From NCBI GenBank assembly GCA_030144965.1, contig JAMPUU010000007.1, positions 186,001 to 250,000 of the forward strand: a stretch of 64,000 nucleotides of DNA. The letters are read 5' to 3'. The notes beneath the pieces were generated by a model. That model did no database searches, had not been told where the DNA came from, and was given only the letters and a program-made list of their open reading frames with translations. Made by a program: the position numbers and the translations under genes. The stretch comes from Nitrospira sp. BO4 (GTDB lineage Bacteria > Nitrospirota > Nitrospiria > Nitrospirales > Nitrospiraceae). Shown one piece after another: positions 43,162 to 51,963 of this stretch. Within the stretch, counting starts at the first letter, position 1. Every line of letters starts with the position of its first letter.

Positions 43162-43413
43162 ATGACGACCCATGAAGCCAAGCGCGATTGCGCCATACGC
43201 CTTCACGCCTTCGGCGTCCCGTTTAGCAAACTGACCGCCAAAACCATCGGCTTTCAGGATCTCGCCCGACTGGATTGCGTCTTTGTCCAAGTGTGGCTTA
43301 ACGGACCCTTGCCAACAGGCATCACCACCACAATGATTGAACAGGGGATCCCTAAACCATCTCAGGGCGGCTATTGCGTCGAATACAAACGCCAACTGGC
43401 CACGTCACACTAA
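43162..43413 (+). CDS. Small hypothetical protein
   Basis: An 83-residue protein with AGGA before ATG 43162. It looks globular, with a helical first half (EAKRDCAIRLHAFGV) and a beta-like middle (RLDCVFVQVWLNGPLP), and a C-terminal YCVEYKRQL. I do not recognise the family. It is one of a run of short plasmid genes with separate ribosome sites. Confidence 0.5.
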   Translation: MTTHEAKRDCAIRLHAFGVPFSKLTAKTIGFQDLARLDCVFVQVWLNGPLPTGITTTMIEQGIPKPSQGGYCVEYKRQLATSH

Positions 43414-43455
43414 AACAATAAACATCCACACACCATCAAACAACAGGACGGCATC

Positions 43456-43719
43456 ATGAGTATGGAACGATTGTTGGGTCTCTCGGGCCAATTTCCAAAA
43501 CCGACGAAACCACTCAACCAACGTGACTATTGTGCCATCGGACGCCGACTAGGCTACGTCAAACTTCATGAACCAGAATGGGAAATTCACCTTCGCCGCG
43601 CCATTGCCAGCCACGCAGAAAACAAATTCTGTCTCGGCATCCCTGACTCAATCACCTACGCCAGTACCTATGATCTAACAACCGTAAAAGAGAAATGCCG
43701 AAAGTTCGCCTTACACTGA
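43456..43719 (+). CDS. Small hypothetical protein
   Basis: An 87-residue basic protein; CAGGACGGC lies upstream of ATG 43456. It includes RDYCAIGRRLGYVKL and IHLRRAIASHAENKFC. No known motif. Codon use is like its neighbours, which supports it being a real gene. Confidence 0.5.
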   Translation: MSMERLLGLSGQFPKPTKPLNQRDYCAIGRRLGYVKLHEPEWEIHLRRAIASHAENKFCLGIPDSITYASTYDLTTVKEKCRKFALH

Positions 43720-43806
43720 CGGCCGATCGTCTTCAGCCTTACTCAATGAAACAACACCTATTCATCGACAGGTAATAACGACTGAACCTTGTCACGGACT
43801 CCACAC

Positions 43807-44481
43807 ATGGCTAAATGGATTCAATCATTCGAAGTGCCCAGTACCAGTGGGAATGGCACCTATATCGTCAGTCAAGATCGCGACGGAAATTTCGGCTGTT
43901 CCTGTCCTCAATGGCGGTTCAAAAGGCGAGAATGCAAACATGTTGTGAAAATCAAAGCACAAGTTCAGGTGGTCCCACGAAATTATAGTCGAGTCACCCC
44001 CACCTGTGTGCCGGGGAGCGTCCGAGAAGTCCGGAAACGAGACGAGGACACCCTCCTTGTACCCTTACTACCGATCAGCGATCCGCATTTCCTCGCCACC
44101 GTCGTTGTCGACCTGCTCATACACGGAGTCGAGTTCTTTGAAATCCGGCATCGATACCATCTCCCCAGTGGCGCCAAACGACAGGATTATATCGACCATG
44201 TCCTCCGGTACGGCCGACGAATCTACTGCTCCCTACAACAACAGGACAGATCTCTTGAAACCACCCACAGCTGGAACCTCCCTGAACCATTTTTACCGAA
44301 CGAAGACCTAGACGCCTATCACCATCGAACCGGCTATCCCTTGGATCTCATTACACTCGCGCTCCAACGGATGCCAACCGCCACATTCGAACAGGCCACC
44401 CTGACTCCAACCCCACTTCCCCCAAAGCCCCGCGCTCATAAATATGGAGAACGGCGAATCATCCCATCCACCATGCCCTAA
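43807..44481 (+). CDS. SWIM zinc-finger protein
   Basis: A 224-residue protein. The SWIM finger is complete near the N terminus: CSCPQWRFKRRECKHV, i.e. C-x-C ... C-x-H, preceded by the beta strands YIVSQDRDGNFG. SWIM domains bind DNA or protein and occur in plasmid proteins and in Mu-type transposase partners. The rest has a helical region (LPSGAKRQDYIDHVLRYG) and a Pro-rich basic tail. I chose ATG 43807; a TTG at 43789 would add six residues. Confidence 0.7.
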   Translation: MAKWIQSFEVPSTSGNGTYIVSQDRDGNFGCSCPQWRFKRRECKHVVKIKAQVQVVPRNYSRVTPTCVPGSVREVRKRDEDTLLVPLLPISDPHFLATVVVDLLIHGVEFFEIRHRYHLPSGAKRQDYIDHVLRYGRRIYCSLQQQDRSLETTHSWNLPEPFLPNEDLDAYHHRTGYPLDLITLALQRMPTATFEQATLTPTPLPPKPRAHKYGERRIIPSTMP

Positions 44482-44704
44482 CCCCTCCTCCCAACCGCAC
44501 ATCTCCCCATCACTGGATCGTAATAGGATGATGAAAGGTCCTATGAAACTCAAAACCACCCGGTCAACAAGAACACCATATACACTCGCTCAGGCTGAGA
44601 CTCCTCGTGCTGACCATGGGAGGGGGTAACATGGTGCTCCTCAACCGGCTCAGGACCAAACACCAATCACCTCCATCACTTGCTACGCCATAGAGGAACT
44701 CATC

Positions 44705-45109
44705 ATGCACATGATCGCGCTTGTCACCATCATCCTCACACTCTTCAGCCAACCCACGTTCGCAAAAGATCCCACTACACCAAAAGCTCAAGGAAAACGT
44801 ACCGCAGCTGAAACCTGGAGCCTACTCAGTCATGACGGCACCTGCGCCCCCATACGAAGTCTAAAATTCAAATTCCCAACCCTGCCAACCATCAACACCC
44901 CCACCGAGCTCGTCGCGTTTCTCAAAACACACCAAGGCCATCCGAAACTCTACCCGATCGACGACCCCACCCAACCGACCCTCAAAGGCTATTCACTCTT
45001 CGATGATGACCATCAGCTTTCCATCATGTTGATGCCGACGAAGCAATGCGACGGAAAATTAGGACCGAAAGACATGTCTCCGGAAACACCTAGCCAAACA
45101 ACACCATAA
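44705..45109 (+). CDS. Small secreted protein
   Basis: A 134-residue protein with a signal peptide (MIALVTIILTLFSQPTFA then KD). The mature part has two cysteines about 70 residues apart (GTCAPIRSL and KQCDGKL) that could form a disulphide. It is probably periplasmic. GAGGAA precedes ATG 44705; ATG 44711 is also possible. No family recognised; the region before it (44482-44704) holds no supported gene. Confidence 0.55.
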   Translation: MHMIALVTIILTLFSQPTFAKDPTTPKAQGKRTAAETWSLLSHDGTCAPIRSLKFKFPTLPTINTPTELVAFLKTHQGHPKLYPIDDPTQPTLKGYSLFDDDHQLSIMLMPTKQCDGKLGPKDMSPETPSQTTP

Positions 45110-45167
45110 AACCTAACGATACCCAAAGTTACTTGACATTCCACATGCTTCTCCCAATCATACCGAC

Positions 45168-45413
45168 ATGACGCCAGAAGCGCTGCGGGAGAAAATCCTC
45201 CTCGTTCACCGACTCACACCAGCATGGATCGAACACGGTGGAGATCCTGACATCATCACGGACACCATGAAACAGTTTCTCACCTTGGCCTCACAACATG
45301 ACCTCAAGCACGCGAACGATGTATTAGATCAATTGGTCATGCAACTACGCACTGTACCGAGCAAGTCCGGAAAAACTAAATCCGACACCACAGCCTCACA
45401 GGTACACCCATGA
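45168..45413 (+). CDS. Small helical hypothetical protein
   Basis: An 81-residue protein, mostly helical (PEALREKILLVHRL; DTMKQFLTLASQHDLKHAND; VLDQLVMQLRTV). No ribosome site is obvious, so the start is less sure. The stop overlaps the next ATG (ATGA), which suggests coupling to the broken membrane gene. Confidence 0.45.
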   Translation: MTPEALREKILLVHRLTPAWIEHGGDPDIITDTMKQFLTLASQHDLKHANDVLDQLVMQLRTVPSKSGKTKSDTTASQVHP

Positions 45414-45676
45414 CACACGGGATTGCTCAACATATAAACTCCATCCTGCATGTCAGCATCTCAGCCGTCCTCCTCTGATGCCTACTGCTCACTGGAGAAG
45501 ATCTCTATCGGCGAAATAAGACCGCTGAAACTGCCGGCATGATCAATCTCGACCTCATCACCGACCTGGATACACATTGTCAACATACCCGACCTCACGA
45601 CCTGATAGACTTTTGGATCACCGGTAGCTCGATCACATATCGCTGCCCCGTATCATCTCTCTGGTGGCCTGAATAG
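45410..45676 (+). pseudogene. Small membrane-protein gene with in-frame TGA
   Basis: From ATG 45410 the frame runs to a TGA at 45476-45478 and then continues open to TAG 45674. Read through, it would be an 88-residue protein with one transmembrane span (HVSISAVLL-x-CLLLTG) followed by a basic stop-transfer (EDLYRRNK) and a soluble C-terminal part. The interrupting codon is in the middle of the span, where Trp would fit well. TGA ends other genes here normally, so this is most likely a nonsense mutation; a sequencing error or read-through are alternatives. ATG overlaps the previous stop. Confidence 0.55.
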
Positions 45677-45864
45677 TTCAGCTTGCACACAATCCCGGAC
45701 AGCCTCACACAATTCGCATCACGTTCGACCCAACACAGCTAGCGCACCCCTCCTTGTCCTCGTGACATTCCAACTCCCTTCTCAAAGGGAATCCTCCTAT
45801 ATCCCACGCCGCCGCACAGCCGTCCGGCCGGCACCATCCATCCTCACACGAAAGGATCCCAGCG

Positions 45865-46140
45865 ATGACCCTATCTGAACTCAAACGGAAATTCGTCATT
45901 GGCTTTGAATGTTTGTGCACCCATAATATTAAGGGGCCGTGCTCGGCGAAACGCCGCGTCGAGAAAGTCCAAACCAACGCGATCGCCATGAGTGGACCGG
46001 ACTATGGAACAAAACTTGGATGGCTACATTGGCCAAAGGCCACGGAATTAATCATCACTGAATTGCCCAACGGAGTGGAGCTAAAGTTCCGCCACAGCCC
46101 CGCCATCCTTCGCTACGAATGGCTAACCCATCAAAACTAG
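45865..46140 (+). CDS. Small hypothetical protein
   Basis: A 91-residue protein with AAAGGA before ATG 45865. It has a Cys-rich segment near the start (FECLCTHNIKGPC), then a beta-rich part (ELIITELPNGVELKF). No family recognised. The start follows a 188-base gap without a supported gene. Confidence 0.55.
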   Translation: MTLSELKRKFVIGFECLCTHNIKGPCSAKRRVEKVQTNAIAMSGPDYGTKLGWLHWPKATELIITELPNGVELKFRHSPAILRYEWLTHQN

Positions 46141-46216
46141 ACTAATTTCTCCTCTCATCTAACACTCCCCTCGCCAGACCCTGTGTCCGTCCACGCCCTT
46201 CGTGAGGAATGACCCC

Positions 46217-46378
46217 ATGCGCCAATGGCCTCAGGTTTTCATCTGTCTAGCCTGTCACACCCAAAGCAACTTCCTGATCCATTGTTGGAAGGCTGTTCTA
46301 CTCTGCAGCACGCCACCAACAGACCCTCAATCCCCGATCAAAGGAAATCACCATGTCCGTCACCACGCCTCCCACTGA
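46217..46378 (+). CDS. Possible 53-residue small protein
   Basis: A short frame with GAGGA eight bases before ATG 46217. It encodes a Cys/Trp-containing peptide (FICLACHTQSNFLIHCWK and on), whose CLAC ... C could bind metal. The end overlaps the next gene by 26 bases in another frame. Support is the ribosome site and plausible sequence only. Confidence 0.3.
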   Translation: MRQWPQVFICLACHTQSNFLIHCWKAVLLCSTPPTDPQSPIKGNHHVRHHASH

Positions 46379-46949
46379 CCACAACACCATCGCTAAACCG
46401 CGCTATTCGATATGGGGTCCGGTGCAAACCTGCCAAACCATTGCGCCCGGCATATCCAAGGTTATGACCGCGTCACATGGCGGATTCATCCTCTCGACAG
46501 AACGGATTGAGGAGATGCCCACAGCCTTACAGAAACCCGATGGGAACTGTTTTGAAGAAGACTGCGCGTGGTGCCTCGTCGTCTTATCCTTCCCGGCCTA
46601 TTTCCCACACACACTCTTCGAGGAAGCCGTTCGCACCTGCAAAACTTGGTTTCCCACTGAATGGGAAACATGGACCGGCACCACCCTCGACCCATCGGAA
46701 TCACGAGAAAAACGTGAGACCCATTTCTACCAACTCCATCGCCATCACCTGATCGCCACCACCGCTTGGGGGGATTGGCATCCCCAAGTTCCGGCAGGCT
46801 ATGTCGGCGTGTGCGCGAAACTCGGAGGGCGAGCAGCTCAACCGGTATCCCCTGACCAGTACTTTCTTGTTCCCTCTGATGAATACCGCGCCACAACACC
46901 GTTCATCGTGGATCCGACCCGGCATCCATCCATGCAGCCGATCCAATAA
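46353..46949 (+). CDS. DUF7007-like plasmid protein
   Basis: A 198-residue protein. The start SIWGPVQTCQTIAPGISKV, then TASHGGFILSTERIEEMP and CFEEDCAWCLVVLSFPAYF, follows DUF7007, a plasmid family with a histidine and acidic residues whose function is unknown. A later part (DQYFLVPSDEYRA) also fits. AAAGGA precedes the ATG. It forms a plus-strand run with the next two genes. Confidence 0.65.
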   Translation: MSVTTPPTDHNTIAKPRYSIWGPVQTCQTIAPGISKVMTASHGGFILSTERIEEMPTALQKPDGNCFEEDCAWCLVVLSFPAYFPHTLFEEAVRTCKTWFPTEWETWTGTTLDPSESREKRETHFYQLHRHHLIATTAWGDWHPQVPAGYVGVCAKLGGRAAQPVSPDQYFLVPSDEYRATTPFIVDPTRHPSMQPIQ

Positions 46950-46982
46950 CCGATCCCCTCAACATACGGAAGTCGTGACACG

Positions 46983-47582
46983 ATGACGCACACCACCAGA
47001 CCACCCTGGGCCATGACCGAGGACGAACTCCTAGGACGAATCGACCGGGTCGATCCCTACGCGGCTAATTGGGATGAAGAGGGATTCCTAGGATCGGACC
47101 CGCAATACACCGAAGATGGGAATATCTTCTTTCGCTCCCAGGATATTCACTTTGGCTATTTCGGTGGGCAACCCAACGATGCCCGAATCCTGGCCCACTA
47201 CGAGTTCTCTCTCGGCACAGGCATCGACAAAGACGCCGGCCGATATTTCTTACTGGCCACCATCGTCTGCGACGATGGACGAGAATTCACTCAAGGCCCG
47301 ATCGGCGAATATGCTGGCTCGGGCAACGGCATTTGTACCGCCTACCGTGGGTATGGAGCAGGCCGGGCGTTCTTTAAGGAATTAATGATTCGAGGAATCT
47401 GGCAGCCAGAAGCCTTGGGCTATTCGCCTGGAGGATTAGCCGCAGTTAGGTCGGCGCACAGGAGTCTCATCCGCGACGCACTCGCAGAAGGCAGGACCAT
47501 CCCATCCGAAGTTCTTAAAGACTATCCTAACCTCATGCCACAGACACAACACAAAGGATCTCCGGCATCACAACCATCGTAA
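46983..47582 (+). CDS. Hypothetical protein
   Basis: A 199-residue acidic protein. Early residues are rich in Asp/Gly (LGRIDRVDPYAANWDEEGFLGSDP), then a beta-like GRYFLLATIVCDDGREF. I recognise no family; Asp/Gly repeats could bind calcium, but this is a guess. It is 33 bases after the DUF7007 gene in the same direction. Confidence 0.5.
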   Translation: MTHTTRPPWAMTEDELLGRIDRVDPYAANWDEEGFLGSDPQYTEDGNIFFRSQDIHFGYFGGQPNDARILAHYEFSLGTGIDKDAGRYFLLATIVCDDGREFTQGPIGEYAGSGNGICTAYRGYGAGRAFFKELMIRGIWQPEALGYSPGGLAAVRSAHRSLIRDALAEGRTIPSEVLKDYPNLMPQTQHKGSPASQPS

Positions 47583-47599
47583 GTCGCACAGGAACGATC

Positions 47600-47947
47600 A
47601 TGACCAAACTCAAGCATTTCGAGTCAGAACAAGCCGTTTTGGACTTTATCGCCTCAGAAATCGTGAGCACCCTTCAAAATGATTACAACCGCATGACACA
47701 TGACAAGCAGGAACGGCAGCACTACACGAACAAGGATCGAAAAGAGATGCGGAACAAACTCTGTGATGTCCAATCACTCATCGAGCAGATTCCTGCCCTT
47801 CCTGGACTCATCAAGACCTTACAAACATTCGTGACTGATGTGCGGGCGGTGGGGATCGAGGAAACCGGGAACGATTGGCCGGATCTGAAAAGTACCTATC
47901 ACGAAGCGACTGCGCAACTCATCGCCATCCACAAGAACCCCGAATAA
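47600..47947 (+). CDS. Small helical hypothetical protein
   Basis: A 115-residue protein, almost all helix (FESEQAVLDFIASEIVSTLQ; RKEMRNKLCDVQSLIEQI; LIKTLQTFVTDVRAVG). AGGAAC precedes ATG 47600. It is the last plus-strand gene before the convergent replication initiator; a 134-base gap separates their 3' ends, in which I see no strong terminator. Function unknown. Confidence 0.5.
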   Translation: MTKLKHFESEQAVLDFIASEIVSTLQNDYNRMTHDKQERQHYTNKDRKEMRNKLCDVQSLIEQIPALPGLIKTLQTFVTDVRAVGIEETGNDWPDLKSTYHEATAQLIAIHKNPE

Positions 47948-48081
47948 CTACTACTCGACTGCGAACAAGTAACCCTGCGAGAGACAACAAGGGAACCGAA
48001 AACCACGATCCAAATCTCAGCTCACACCACAACCAAAACCCTCTACGCCTCACACAATCTTCGCCCTAAATTTCACCCTCC

Positions 48082-49335
48082 TTACCGAACCCGCTTCCTG
48101 GACGCGTCTGATTTACTCCACCCTGCTAACCCTTGCCGCTGCCCTTCACGTTGAAACGCGGACACTAATGCACGCGCACGGGTTGTACGAATCTGACGAC
48201 TCATGGCCAACTCTCGTACTTCCGCAATGACGCGACGCCGAACAGGTGACGTGAAACTCCCCACCACTTTTTTCCAAAACGGTTCAAAGGCATGATCATG
48301 ATTTCCAACAAAGTCATAGATCTCTTTCAATACCGTCATGGCATCTTCTGACATCTCTAAAGAAGATACTAATTCTGGCTCCGCCGGCAGCAGCATATCT
48401 TCTCGACGAATCCCTTGCTCCACCGCTTGCATCAGCTGTTGCTCTGTACAATAGACCTGATGCCAGGCCGGGCCCGCCTCCCATGTCACTGTAAACTCAC
48501 CACGCGTTGACGACACACGATCAATTTTCCACTGTCCGATAAAACCTAACGCCACCAGTTCCTCATGAGCCGGACCAAGCTGCCGAGAGACTTCTGAAAA
48601 TGACGACAGCCGTTTGAGGCTCAAATTCACAGCCAATTCAGAGTACGGCTCTGATGCCGCCCCGCGGCCCACCCGAAACAGCCCATGTAAATGTTGATAC
48701 AACAATTTCGTCAGATCGCGCTGTAATGCGAGAAACAACTGTTGATCTTGAATATGACAGTGAAAATTATTGAGATTCGCCCAATACCAATCCGCAAGAC
48801 GGATTTCATGAGCCCACCGCGGTTCATTATGATCATCCGGCGATTCTTCCTGATCAAACCGCTCAAAAATGTGCACACCTTGGCGCGCGCCCCGCTTCCC
48901 ATTCTTGACACTATGCGCGACCAATTGTAATCCGCTCATCCGCTCAAAGAAGTCCCGAACTTCCTTTTGACGTTCCCCGTTCGGAGCTTTCCCCGTTAAC
49001 CGGATCATTTCTCGACCACTGATTCGTAACACATCCGGGACCATTCCCTCTCGCTGCCAGGCCATCGTCAACGCGCGCTCGAACGCTCGAAAATACTCAA
49101 GATCCAATACCGTCGGATATCCCCACTCTGCACTAGGCGACACCTTAATTGGCACCTTAACCATCTGCCCATTCATCTCTGTCATCCGAAACACTATCTT
49201 CGAGAGGGAGTCGGGCGTCACCTTACCTTTCCCTGGTAACTGCCACATTGGGATCTCAGATACCGAGAGTTCGGAATAGATCAATCCTTTTCGAGCCAGG
49301 GCCCGATCTTCTTTCTTTTGAAGAGATTGATCCAT
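48082..49335 (-). CDS. Plasmid replication initiator (RepA-like, winged-helix)
   Basis: A 417-residue protein. Its N-terminal region (ELSVSEIPMWQLPGKGKV ... GYPTVLDLEYFRAFERAL) and RISGREMIRLTGK resemble replication initiator protein A (PF10134-type) of iteron plasmids. The middle (LTKLLYQHLHGLFRVG; LSLKRLSSFSEVSRQLG; HEELVALGFIGQWKIDR) has the two winged-helix pattern. The C-terminal ~100 residues are helical and basic. It is transcribed away from the iterons, which begin ~125 bases upstream, so it can both start replication at them and repress itself. ATG 49335. Repeats of ACGTATT upstream (49349-49382) could be its operator. Confidence 0.75.
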   Translation of the reverse strand: MDQSLQKKEDRALARKGLIYSELSVSEIPMWQLPGKGKVTPDSLSKIVFRMTEMNGQMVKVPIKVSPSAEWGYPTVLDLEYFRAFERALTMAWQREGMVPDVLRISGREMIRLTGKAPNGERQKEVRDFFERMSGLQLVAHSVKNGKRGARQGVHIFERFDQEESPDDHNEPRWAHEIRLADWYWANLNNFHCHIQDQQLFLALQRDLTKLLYQHLHGLFRVGRGAASEPYSELAVNLSLKRLSSFSEVSRQLGPAHEELVALGFIGQWKIDRVSSTRGEFTVTWEAGPAWHQVYCTEQQLMQAVEQGIRREDMLLPAEPELVSSLEMSEDAMTVLKEIYDFVGNHDHAFEPFWKKVVGSFTSPVRRRVIAEVRELAMSRQIRTTRARALVSAFQREGQRQGLAGWSKSDASRKRVR

Positions 49336-49339
49336 AGAC

Positions 49340-49866
49340 GTACTCCGTAACGTATTCTTCTCTTTAACGTATTTCTTTACGTGGGAAGGAACGGAGCTTT
49401 TAAAAGGTTAATAGTAACTATGTGAAATACTTATGCTTTTCTAAAGACCCTAATTGTCTGAAGCCTCTCGCCTTGCTTCAACCCTCTCGCCATCTTGTCC
49501 CAACCCTCTCGCATATTCTTGTCTCAACCCTCTCGCTTTTGTGCCAACCCTCTCACTTTGTTTGTCTGAACCCTCCTGGCTGTGCATAACTCAAACACTA
49601 AATAACCAGACCTGGAAGCCCACGTACCACCCCTGGCAGTCGGAATACCATGGCAATCAAAGCTTTAGAAGATTTTCAGCCTACCTCAGAATAACGATAC
49701 ATCGGTATCTAATCAGATACATCACCTGGCCGAAAGGATTGAAAAGGTTCTTGCGTGGGAGGGTTGGAACAAACCTTTTTTCCTTTATCGAGAAGCCCAC
49801 GAACAGTGTTCTTCCTATCATCTACAATCGAGCCCTTCGCCGTATCACCAATAGGCCATGACTACG
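49340..49866. other. Replication origin (oriV): iterons and DnaA box
   Basis: Six 12-base copies of CAACCCTCTCGC or close variants start at 49460, 49479, 49501, 49525, 49545 and 49568, spaced 19-24 bases, i.e. about two turns. A DnaA-box-like TGTGCATAA (TTATGCACA on the other strand) lies at 49581-49589, right after the last copy. An inverted relative of the repeat (GTGGGAGGGTTGG) lies at 49755-49767. AT-rich stretches on either side could be the opening site. The open frame that spans the repeats on the plus strand is a by-product of their codon-like spacing and not a gene. Confidence 0.8.
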
Positions 49867-50919
49867 TCACCCACAAAACCCGTCAAGTTTGGTTAAGGCA
49901 TCCTGCAATCGTGATTTAATTTCAGGAAAGTCTTGTGGCCGATTACTCTGTAACCGGATCGTCAGATGGAAGCCCTTATCGCCACGATCTTCAAATTTGA
50001 CCGGCTGATACCCACGATTCACCCGAGTTTTGCGTTGAATCTCCCCGCGTAACCGTTCAACCGACCATTTCTCCTCGAGAAGCTTCTTCACAATGACCTT
50101 CAGCCGAACTGGATTGTCTCGAATCGCAAGAAGCTCTTCAGCATGATGAAGGCCAAGTCCAGACGAAGCACCCAGCACCTCCTCAAGAATCTCGGTTGGG
50201 AGGGCCAGCACTCGTACGGCATGACGAATCTTGGACACCGTCACCCCCAACAAGGTCGACAATTCTTGATGTTCGAGCTTAAACGTCTTCAACATGCGAT
50301 CGAATGCTCGCGCTAAGTCGAGCGGACTGAGATCTTCACGCTGAAGATTCTCCACCAACGCATTCACGGCCGCTTGTTGATCGTTCGTTGGCCGCACAAT
50401 GGCTTGAATCGAGGTCTTTCCGGCTTGCCGGCAGGCTCTCCATCGTCGTTCACCCGCGACGAGCTCATATCGACCATCAGGAAGCGCACGCACAATGACC
50501 GGCTGTAGCAGTCCCGACTCCTTCACCGAATCCGCCAATTCAAGGTCGGCGGCTTCATTCAGTTGCTGGCGAGGCTGATAGGGACTCGGGAGAATGTGAT
50601 CGATCAGAATATCCTGGATATTGTCCGCACCGACCGCGGACGTGGCCAGCTGCGGTGAAGGTTGCGGCGCCGGGGACGCCTCAGAGACTGTCATCGGGAT
50701 CACTTTTGTCACAGGCGGTTGCTTCGCCTGCGGGGAAGGAGTCGCGAGAAATTCCCCTAAATCATTCTGCCCGCCATCATCTTGAAAGGTGGCATCAACC
50801 CGGCGATTCACGAGGTCTTGCAGTCGTCGGCTTTCCTTACTCCCTTGCGGCTGCTGAGAAGCGCCCACTGGCTTACTTCGATCTCGATCTGATGTCGTCG
50901 ATTTTTGATCGCTCGCCAT
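49867..50919 (-). CDS. parB: ParB partition protein
   Basis: A 350-residue ParB. A ~100-residue disordered N terminus is followed by the ParB/Srx domain: ILPSPYQPRQQLNEAAD, GLLQPVIVRALPDG, ELVAGERRWRACR (GERR, the CTPase motif) and VNALVENLQREDLSPLD; then a HTH (HQELSTLLGVTVSKIRHAVR) and a C-terminal dimer domain. ParB binds centromere sites and is loaded by CTP. The best centromere candidate is the palindrome cluster at 52098-52483. The gene follows parA with a 9-base gap; AGGAG precedes ATG 50919. Confidence 0.93.
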   Translation of the reverse strand: MASDQKSTTSDRDRSKPVGASQQPQGSKESRRLQDLVNRRVDATFQDDGGQNDLGEFLATPSPQAKQPPVTKVIPMTVSEASPAPQPSPQLATSAVGADNIQDILIDHILPSPYQPRQQLNEAADLELADSVKESGLLQPVIVRALPDGRYELVAGERRWRACRQAGKTSIQAIVRPTNDQQAAVNALVENLQREDLSPLDLARAFDRMLKTFKLEHQELSTLLGVTVSKIRHAVRVLALPTEILEEVLGASSGLGLHHAEELLAIRDNPVRLKVIVKKLLEEKWSVERLRGEIQRKTRVNRGYQPVKFEDRGDKGFHLTIRLQSNRPQDFPEIKSRLQDALTKLDGFCG

Positions 50920-50928
50920 AGCTCACTC

Positions 50929-51813
50929 CTATGCTACGACCGCAGGTTCAGCCGTAGTCATCTGTGGTTGAGAACGAAGATCAGCTTCACGCGCGTCGAC
51001 TCGTTTGATCACTTCTTCTGCCAGCTGCATATAGTCCCGAGCCGCCGTGCTCTTCCGATCATTCTGCATCAACGTTTGGCCTTCAATTTCAGCCTTCTTG
51101 ACCGCGGCACTCATCGCGATCGTCGTGTGCATGACGTCATCCTTATACTTATTCAATAGCGAGCTATGCACAGCCTTACACAACGTCTGCCGTTTATCAT
51201 GCTTGGTCAACAACACCCCAAGCAGTTGAAGATCGGTATGATATGGGGGGTCCATGTGTTTCAGTTGTTCCGATTTCACGAGCGTCACGATTTTCAGGAG
51301 GTCATCGATCCCGTCGAAGGAAAAGCCTGAGCCACTTTCCATCGGCGCGATCAAGAGGTCACTCGCGCCCAATGCATTCATCATCAATGGCCCCATGGAG
51401 GGCGGGGTATCGATAATCACATAACGAAATTCGGAAACCGCTTCAGGCGTCAGTTTTGAGTAGAGACGAAAAATGGGACTCTTAAATTCGCCCGGGATCA
51501 TCAACATACTCTCGACCGGCGCCAGCTTCAGACTGGACGGAATGATATAGAGCCGCGGGATCCTCGTTGCATGAATCACGTCCTGAACCCGCATATCATC
51601 GAGCATGAGCAAATCTCGGAGCCCTGGTGTGGTGCCATCCTGAATGCCCAGTAACTTCGATGAGCTGCGCTGGGCGTCCATATCGATCAGAAGAATTTTC
51701 TCGCTGGCTGGGGTCAGGCGTGCCAAGCAGTCCGCGAGATTAACGGACGACGTGGTTTTGCCTACTCCGCCTTTCTGGATCCCCACGCACAGTCGATTGA
51801 GACGCGTATTCAT
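50929..51813 (-). CDS. parA: ParA partition ATPase
   Basis: A 294-residue ParA/MinD-type ATPase with a deviant Walker A QKGGVGKTTSSVN, Walker A' LIDMDAQRS and Walker B VIIDTPPSMG. It is the small form, without the N-terminal HTH of type Ia ParA. ParA binds DNA non-specifically with ATP and moves ParB-bound plasmids. The start is ATG 51813 (GGGAGG upstream). A longer frame to 51963 runs over the operator-like inverted repeat. Downstream is parB. Confidence 0.93.
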   Translation of the reverse strand: MNTRLNRLCVGIQKGGVGKTTSSVNLADCLARLTPASEKILLIDMDAQRSSSKLLGIQDGTTPGLRDLLMLDDMRVQDVIHATRIPRLYIIPSSLKLAPVESMLMIPGEFKSPIFRLYSKLTPEAVSEFRYVIIDTPPSMGPLMMNALGASDLLIAPMESGSGFSFDGIDDLLKIVTLVKSEQLKHMDPPYHTDLQLLGVLLTKHDKRQTLCKAVHSSLLNKYKDDVMHTTIAMSAAVKKAEIEGQTLMQNDRKSTAARDYMQLAEEVIKRVDAREADLRSQPQMTTAEPAVVA

Positions 51814-51934
51814 AGGAACCTCCCTCTTGCTTGGAGACGAATTTCGTGATGACAATGAAGTGCGGAAGACATGAACGAGAACCCAGAGGTTCACTGCGTA
51901 GGCACACGTAGGTGAGGTCAAATACCACGGTGGA

Positions 51935-51957
51935 CCATACATGTCAACATGGTATGG
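51935..51957. promoter_or_regulatory. Inverted repeat upstream of parA
   Basis: CCATACATG tcaa CATGGTATGG is a near-perfect inverted repeat (one base is missing in one arm) ~120 bases before parA, with CCACGGTGG just beside it. It could be the site where ParA/ParB or another protein represses the par operon. Confidence 0.4.
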
Positions 51958-51963
51958 ACTCAT

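Noticed and set aside
44528..44629. 33-codon frame MMKGPMKLKT...
   Set aside because: Has a weak ribosome site but no homology clue and very short; not enough support.
46225..46467. Plus-strand frame of 80 codons
   Set aside because: Overlaps the DUF7007-like gene in another frame; Pro/Ser/Arg-rich with no motif.
49454..49861. Plus-strand frame of 135 codons across the iterons
   Set aside because: It encodes a repeat-derived Leu/Ser/Pro peptide, has no ribosome site and covers the origin; it is an effect of the repeats.
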